A stretch of 64,000 nt of DNA from Cryptomeria japonica (lineage: Eukaryota; Streptophyta; Pinopsida; Cupressales; Cupressaceae): positions 261,080,425-261,144,424 of the forward strand of contig NC_081415.1 in assembly GCF_030272615.1 (NCBI RefSeq), given 5' to 3'. The notes under the pieces were generated by a model. That model ran no database searches, was not told the origin of the DNA, and was given only the letters and a program-made list of their open reading frames with translations. The position numbers were made by a program, and so were the translations under genes. Position 1 is the stretch's first letter; each line of letters starts with the position of its first letter. Of this stretch, positions 57,459 to 64,000 are shown one piece after another.

Positions 57459-58425
57459 TGTAGTGATCCTCCCTTGATCAGACTCCGTCTAACTAAGTTT
57501 GACTTTGGTTGTTTTCTTCGGTGGTTTATGTGACTAGATGATACTCTCTTATGTGATGGTTTTTGTCATGTTGGTTATGCATTTTATCTTGAAGGATGGT
57601 TAGATGCTAGATTGTATGCATATATACTAACCTTGGACTGACATATCTTCTTTATGTACGAAATATTTATTGTGATCGTCTTCTTGTATGGATATGAGTC
57701 TGTATGGGGTGCAAGGGGATGATCTTCCATTACCCACTTTGACGGGACACAGACTACTACAACTATCCTCCACCGACGTGCATGTTTATGTTGGATATCA
57801 GTATGTATGTTTCAAGGTGATGCAGGATTGCAGGTACTGAGCATCGACTCCTCCTGAATCTTTATGCCTGAGTGTGCTCTTCAACCCAATGGTAAACTGG
57901 AAAGGGAGATATCAGTCAAACGTCGTTGTACCATCATTCTTATGGAACTAGTTCCCTATCAAGTATCCTTGTATAGTTTTTGTCCGGTCATGTTAGTCGT
58001 TAGCCTAGTTGGTCCTCCATGTTTTGATTTGTTGTATTTTGTTGCTTCTTTGTATAGTATAATAATTATCTAATATTTTGTGAAAAAGATTAGTATTATA
58101 TTTTAGTGATATTTGGATGTCATTTTTTGATTAATTAATAAGTTGAAATTGTGGAACTTAAAGATTTAAATTATTTAAATTGTTTAATTAATTCGAAAAG
58201 AGTATTTATTAAGGGGATTAATAATATCATATATTTGTGTATTTATAGATTAATTAATTAATAATTTATTTAGTTGCCTTATTTGACTTATTAATTGAGC
58301 AGCTTAACTTAAGGGCTTAAATTATTTTTCTAAATTGGAAGGATTAATTAATAGAAAATTATAAATATTTAATTGTATTTTCATTACTCATGTAATAATC
58401 TATTAAAATACAATTATTATTCTTC
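57459..58425. mobile_element. Giant-family LTR #3, partial, inverse orientation
   Basis: TGTAGTGATCCTCC at 57459 matches the reverse complement of the right end of LTR #2 (TGTAGTGCGCCTCC). Further in, GTACTGAGCATCGACTCC and CTGAGTGTGCTCTTCAACCC correspond to the reverse complement of 53270-53380, and the AT-rich stretch 58080-58425 corresponds to 52440-53110. Sequence then changes abruptly to LINE-D. The rest of the LTR is expected to the right of LINE-D, beyond the window. Confidence 0.75.
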
Positions 58426-58431
58426 CATTCG

Positions 58432-61181
58432 ATGGGCGTTGCAACTGGGCGATGGCCCTGGGCGGGAATTTTTTTTGAAAACTCCCATAGGAATGGTGGC
58501 AGAGGACAAAGCAGTGGGCGACAGAGGTATGAACTACAGGGGAAGAATAGTGGTACTTCAAAAAGGGAGGACATTTTTCATCAGGCCCACATACCACTTC
58601 AAAACAAATTCAGATTTTCCATGCCTAACTGGAAATCATTCACGTGCCCGAAAAAGTTGAACAAGGGGAAACAAGAAATATTAAACATATATGAAGATGA
58701 CAGGCTTCCTAACAAAGTTAGATAGGTCCACTCGGAAACAAGCCCTAGACATCATGAAACTCATTCAAAGTTTTTAAACAGGATTTGCATTGATAGTCCC
58801 AAGGTTTTCAATAAGAAGCAAAGTTGTCTGACAACCCCTAATAATATTCCGCTACAAAATAGATATGGGCATTGGGGGCTAGGGGTTTATAGGTCACATG
58901 GGGATCCTAGAGTGCTCACATTCCCAAATAATATTCCTCTTAGAACTCCTTTGCGGGGAAAATAACCGTCTCTAAAGGCGAATTCTCCTAAATCGGTCGC
59001 TAGGCCTAGGGCATGGGACTCTCTTTTAAGGTCTGGAGGTGGGATTCTCAATCCTTCACATTTCAACCATTCGAACAAATTTAGGGGTCGACATGGTGGG
59101 GAGGTTTTCAACTTAAACACTAGCTCTCACAGAAACAAATATATTCATACACCGAGGCAGATTGGCAGGGGTTTTACTAAATATTGGAGAAAGACGCAAG
59201 AAATACCTAATCCCACAAATTCTAAACTGAATGGAATGGAACACCAAATTGGAAGGAGAAAGGGAGAAGATCAGTCATCAATGATTCCAGATCTGGCAGG
59301 AGGAAAGGTTTCTATAAAATTGTCAGATCACCTCCTTGATTCACAGAGCTCAAATCTGCATGAAAGAGCGATGATAGGTAAGTTTTGGGGCTTTTCTCCC
59401 AAATCTGTTGATTTATACATATGGGCTAAGAAACATTGGGAGGAAGTGAAGGAAAAAAATTTCATAGATTAGGGTTCTCAATTTTTTATTGCATATTTTC
59501 TTCAAAAATATGTAGAGATAAGATTCATCGATCTAAGGGTTTTAATTTATATACATTGCCTTGGTATCCAAATTTTAACCCTCATGGCACAGGTATAAAA
59601 TATGTGTCATTCTAGATATCCTTCCCTGGGATCCCAATAGAATATAGAGATTTAGACCTTATAGAAATCTTAGCAAATCATTTGGGGATTTTTGTAAAGC
59701 ATGATTTAATTCCATTTGAAGATCCACAACTTCCTTTAAGGGTATGTTTACTAGTGGATCCTCAAAACCATTTCCTAAGAATCTTTTAATCATTTCGACA
59801 GCTGGGGAATGGGACCAACAACTCATTCTTCATGATCCAAAAATAGTGGACTTGCATTTAGATTCCCTGGGTCATCTAACCACAGAATGTCAAGGATCTC
59901 TTTGCCAATATATAAGAGTCTATGAAGACCATTCTTCTATTGCGGATCAATGTTCTAGAAACCCACCACATGCTAGAGAACCCACATTAGAGTCCTTGAC
60001 ATCAGAATTTGAAGGATTAATAATAGAAAATCTAAAAGTTGTTGAGGAATCTCACTCTGATTCAACATTGAATAGGGAGGGGACACAATTGGAGCCCTCA
60101 ATGGAGGAAAATAAGGGAAAGTGCCCGCTGAAGATAATTTACTCAGAGAGATGGGATAGTAAAGCTAAAGGAATTTAGCAACACTCTCATTTGTAATCCT
60201 CCAGAGGAGGATGAGGTCCAAAGTAGTCATAATCCAAATACTGAAATAATACAATTGGAGACCTTACTGGAGGAAAACCAGGAGAAATCCACGTTGGAAA
60301 CAAAAAATCAGAAAGATGGGGAAGTAATGCAGAAAGGAATGAGAAACACTTCTGTTTCCAATCCTTCAAGGGAAATAAAGGTCGAAAGTAGTCAGATTCC
60401 AAGGAATGAAATAGATAGTTGTCAGCCCTTGGTGAATATCTCTCATATGGGAAAAACAACAGTGAGAAAGAGAGGGAAAATGGTGGAAATCACAACCTCT
60501 CTTATTCGAAATTCCATTAACTCTCTCAGTATGGCTACTAGAAGAAGAAAGATCATAATGCCCCCAAGTGTTATTCCATGGATACAAAGCCTTGTTTCCT
60601 TTCACCACATCTCGGTGGATAATTCAATAACAAACCTGTGCTATCCCAATGTAATACCTACAATCCCAATCTCCCCTCTGGAAGAGAATATGTTGTTTTT
60701 AAAACACTACAAATCCTCTTTTTTGAAGGGTAATCCAGATCATTTTGATCAATTTGTAACAAATCAACTCCATAAAGCATGTTCTATATTTGTGGACGAG
60801 ATCATAGATCAGCCAGGGAATATGGTTGTTATTGAGGACTTGATGGTTTTTTTCAAGCATATAGTAGATCAGAAGTTTGTTGCTCCTAAAACACTAGAAA
60901 TAGAAGAGATCCTTGGAAATTCGCAGCAACAAAGTAGTGGTGTATTCAAAGAACACCAGGAGGGATAAAATCAAGGTCTCACTGTAGTAGTATCCTCTAT
61001 ATACCAAATGAGATCTAGAAAAGCAGTCATGACGATCAAGTCTAAAGGGAGAGTGGGGAGACCGCCAAAGAAGAAGAGATTAGCCAAAAAAACCAAAGAG
61101 GAGGTCAAAGCAGGAATTCGGACTACACTAGATGATCAACTTGGATCTTGGAGAGTGGATGAATCTCTGAGCCAACAATGA
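58432..61181 (+). pseudogene. LINE-D ORF1: DUF4283 RNA-binding protein with AT-hook tail
   Basis: LINE ORF1 protein binds element RNA. A Gly/Arg/Asn-rich N-terminus (58432-59230, RNGGRGQSSGRQRY) precedes a DUF4283-like domain (about 59360-59860: GKFWGFSPKSVDLYIWAKKH, then FFIAYFLQKYVEIRFIDL, SFPGIPIEYRDLDLIEIL, LVDPQ). The CCHC knuckle that should follow reads LHLDSLGHLTTEC; His/Cys are kept but both leading Cys are lost. The C-terminal half is acidic and Ser/Asn-rich (59990-60960). After a TAA at 60966 the same frame continues with a basic AT-hook-like motif GRVGRPPKKKR (61047-61079) and ends TGA 61179-61181. Frame changes near 59470-59740 and 60180. Confidence 0.8.
61178..61181 (+). other. 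ATGA overlap of LINE-D ORF1 stop and ORF2 start
   Basis: ORF2 starts with ATG at 61178-61180 and ORF1 stops with TGA at 61179-61181. This 4-nt overlap is the arrangement used for stop-restart translation in several non-LTR elements and viruses. Whether it works in this family is not known from the sequence. Confidence 0.8.
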
Positions 61182-64000
61182 GAACAATGTCTTGGAATGT
61201 TAGGGGCATTAACGCTCCTAAAAAAAGGTGCCTTATCAAATCTCAAATAGAGAATTATGGGGTTGATCTTTTCTTAATACAAGAAACTAAATTCTCATAA
61301 ACCATTGAAGATCAACCTTTTAAAGGATGGAAAAAGTGGAAGTATGTTGCATCCCAATCCATTGGGGCCTCAGGTGGGTTGGCCATATTATGGAAGCCAA
61401 GTGTGGGAAGGGTAGATGTTATCTCAATCAAAACAAACTTCATCCACATCAAAATAGTAGCTTCTTTATTATCCTTTCATTTGATCTCAATCTACAGTGC
61501 AAATTTATCAGTAGGGAAGAAAGTAGTGTGGGATGGGCTTGCCCAAATCTGCCTTAATTTTCCAAAGGACTCGATTATCTTAGGAGGATATTTCAATGCT
61601 ATCCTTTCCCTAATGGATAAGTCATGAGGCATCATCCCCCCCCAAAAGTCAATGCAAGATTTTAACGATCTTGTCTCCTCCAACGCTCTCATAGATTGTG
61701 TGCCATCAAATGGCTCTTTCACCCGGTCAAATGCTCTTTCACTCGGTCAAATAGAAGACAAGATTTTTTTCATATTCTGGAGTGCTTAGATAGGTTTTTT
61801 GTGAATCCTATTTGGAATGTTTCATTCAGTACCCCAGCCTCCAAAATCCTGCCTTTATCAGGTTCATATCACTTTTCACTTCAACTGGACATTCCCTCGC
61901 TTATCAACACAAATAAGGGATATTCTTTTTTCAAATTCCAACAGATGTGGTTTAGAGATATATCCTTCCTTCCACATTTGCAGAAATGGTGGTTGACCGC
62001 TCTGTTTACCCTGGGCTCTAGGCTATTTTAGTTTTGTAAAAAGCTTCAATGGATCAAAGCTAGAATCAAAGAATGCAATACATCAGTTTTCAAGAATATT
62101 TTTCACTCTAAGAATCAAGTGGAAGATAGTATCAAACTGCTAAATGAAGACATTATTCAAAACAATATAAATGAAGAGTCTTATAAAAAACAAAATTCCC
62201 TGAACTTGCAATTACAAGAAGTTTTGAAAAGAGAAGAACTCTTCTGGAAACAAAAATCTAGGGAGAAATGGTTGCAAGAAGGGGATAGGAACACAAAAAA
62301 TTTCCATGCTTAGGTTAAAATGAAGAGAGCAAGCAACCAAATAACACAAATTAGAAATGAGGCAGGGGAAATTCTTTTGGATAATCAGAAAATTCAAGAT
62401 GAAGCAGTTAATTTTTTCTCTTCCCTTTTCTCAAATTCAGTTGTTGAGAATGAAGATATTAGAAGAAAGACTCAGGACATTCTTCAACACATACCATGCT
62501 TAATCACACATCAGGACAATCTTTTCTCTTGAGGAAGTTAAGAATGCAGTTTTTTCCATGCACCCGGATAAAGCCTCGGGACCGGATAGGTTCCCTGCCC
62601 TTTTTTTCAAAAGTGTTGGAATTTCTTGGGGTCGGATGTTTGGAAAATGATGGAAGAGTCTAGGAAACATGGCAATATGTTGAAACAATTTAACACTACC
62701 CTCATTGTACTAATTCCCAAGCTATCTAATCCGTAATCTTTTGTAGATTTTAGACCTATCTCTCTATGCAACACAGTCTACAAAATTATAACTAAGGCCA
62801 TCTCTCTCAGATTGGCTCCATTGATTCCTAAGATCGTATCCAAGCAACAAGGTGGTTTTGTGCCAGGTAGAGAAACAACAAAAGGAGCTTTGGTAGTGCA
62901 TGAAATCATGCACTGAGTAATGGCTCACAAGATAGAAGCAATTATGGTTAAGCTTGACATGTTGAAAGCATATGATAGGGTCAATAGGTTTTTTTTGTAT
63001 CGAATCCTTCTCAAATTTGTTTTTTCCAATTTATGGTGTAAATGGATTCTATCTTGTTTGTAAGGGGCAAAGTTTTCAGTTTTGGTTAATGGTAGCCTAA
63101 TGGGTTTATTTCCATCCTCGCAAGGAATCAAACAAGGTGATCCTTTGTCCCCATCTCTTTTTATCATCATGACAGAGGCTCTAAGTGGATTGATCTTAGC
63201 CTTTCAGGGTTTGTCCATATGGAAAGGAATACGAATTCCACAAACTCAAATTATTATCACATCAATTATTTGTTGATGATACTATCTTGTTTGGGGAAGC
63301 CTCGATGAGGGAAGCTAAGGTTTTTAAAAGAACCCTTAAACTATACAGTGAGGTTTCAGGGCAAAAAGTGAGTGAGATTAAATAGAAAAAATTCCTATTT
63401 CATTGCTCTCCAATTCTATCAAAAAACTTGATAAATATCTTGGGATTCAAGCAAGCGAGTTTACCAAGCAAGTATCTTGGAGTTCCTCTCTTCCTAGGAG
63501 CGATAAAAGGATGCCATTGGGAATCCATAGTCTTGTCGATCAAGAATAAGGCAACTTCTTGGAAGAACAATTAGTTATCACTAGCTGAGACAATCTTGCT
63601 GATCAAATCTGTCTTGGAAACAATTCCAAACTATATTATGTCAGTCCTCCCCATGCCATTCAAGATCCAAGAGCAATTGAAATCTCTCCTTAAGAAATTT
63701 CTATGGAAGGGCAACAAAGATCCAAAAGATAAAATACACTTATTGGCCTGGGAAAAAGTTTGTTTTCCCAAAGTGTATGGGGGGCAAGAATACCTAATTT
63801 CATAGGAATAATTCTTTAAGGGCTAAACTTGTGTGGAAATTGTATTCGGACTCTTCGTCTGTCTAGGTTGCTATTATTAAAAGTAAGTATCTTGATTCAA
63901 AAGATCCAGAAAGAATTTTCACCATTCTGGATCCTCCAAAAGGGTCAAAGATGTGGAATTTCCTAATCAAATGCAGAGAGAGCTTGTTGCATAATCTAAC
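61178..64000 (+). pseudogene. LINE-D ORF2: endonuclease and reverse transcriptase, partial
   Basis: Start ATG 61178 (MRTMSWNVRGINAPKKRC) gives the intact N-terminus of an APE-type endonuclease: LIQETKF carries the catalytic Glu. The later GDFN block reads GGYFNAIL (Asp to Tyr, about 61590) and the SDH block reads SYHFSLQL (Asp to Tyr, about 61870), so cleavage activity is lost. An 11-14-residue duplication occurs around 61720-61750 (NGSFTRSNALST-RSN). The RT follows with [36 protein letters not shown]-like and GFVPGRETTKGA-like blocks in shifted frames, SNKVILCPHLFLS-type shifts near 63130, and FVDDTILFG with both palm aspartates at 63269-63280. Then KYLGVPLFLGAIKG and the thumb to the edge. 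At least ten stops or shifts. Confidence 0.88.

Larger units (their letters stand above)
58426..64000 (+). mobile_element. LINE-D: near full-length plant L1-type retrotransposon, runs off the window
   Basis: ORF1 (58432-61181) and ORF2 (61178 onward, endonuclease to RT thumb) are both present in order, which is unusual among LINE copies, most of which are 5'-truncated. It begins almost at the ORF1 start codon, so little or no 5' UTR remains. The zf-RVT, RNase H and 3' end lie outside the window. Both ORFs carry stops and frameshifts, so it is inactive. Confidence 0.88.

Noticed and set aside
1-64000. tRNA, rRNA, microRNA hairpin or intact host gene
   Set aside because: None could be supported by eye; small RNA genes would need a covariance-model search.

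Overview
The window looks like intergenic DNA from a plant with a large genome, most likely a gymnosperm (conifer). It is AT-rich and made almost entirely of old, nested, mutually interrupting transposable elements and pseudogenes. There are plant-type LINEs (endonuclease, RT, zf-RVT, RNase H), a Ty1/copia element primed by a tRNA-iMet-like site, a gypsy remnant, a plant mobile domain protein remnant, and a family of very long (4.1-4.9 kb) TG...CA LTRs. No intact cellular gene, operon, CRISPR array, rRNA or tRNA was seen. The organism call is an inference from element content; no species-diagnostic gene is present.

Layout. 0.07-2.3 kb (-): frameshifted uncharacterised repeat-encoded protein. 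2.3-5.75 kb (-): LINE-A, 5'-truncated, with a deletion through the RT core. 6.15-6.66 kb: (TG/TA/CA) microsatellite. 7.07-9.67 kb (+): broken hAT-like transposase gene. 10.55-14.65 kb (-): decayed gene of an unknown coiled-coil-containing protein. 15.2-17.1 kb: three copies of a ~220-bp repeat around another unknown gene remnant. 17.6-18.1 kb (-): processed pseudogene of ribosomal protein eL22 with its poly(A) tail. 18.5-19.4 kb (-): unrecognised protein with a 196-codon open stretch. 21.0-21.8 kb (+): fragment of a plastid-type SET-domain lysine methyltransferase gene. 22.3-25.6 kb (-): LINE-B.

25.6-31.4 kb (+): gypsy pol remnant, split between RNase H and integrase by a 4,131-bp solo LTR with a perfect 5-bp target duplication. 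32.5-38.5 kb (+): complete but dead copia element with both LTRs and a 5-bp target duplication. 39.6-42.3 kb (-): plant mobile domain protein pseudogene. 44.2-46.0 kb (+): 5'-truncated LINE-C. 48.9-53.7 kb: second solo LTR of the giant family (4,859 bp, target duplication AATAT) with a small foldback element inside. 53.7-57.5 kb: CA-rich low-complexity DNA holding a 1,664-bp poly(A) retroposon with a 16-bp target duplication. 57.46-58.4 kb: start of a third giant-family LTR in inverse orientation, apparently cut by LINE-D (58.4 kb to the window edge), the most complete LINE, whose ORF1 and ORF2 overlap by ATGA.

The genes do not form a working pathway. The interest lies in the layering of insertions, in the giant-LTR family (three members in 64 kb, recognised here by end motifs and target duplications), in the unclassified 1.66-kb retroposon, and in several repeat-encoded proteins of unknown function. 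Element boundaries supported by target duplications are exact; other boundaries are estimates of about +/-50 bp.
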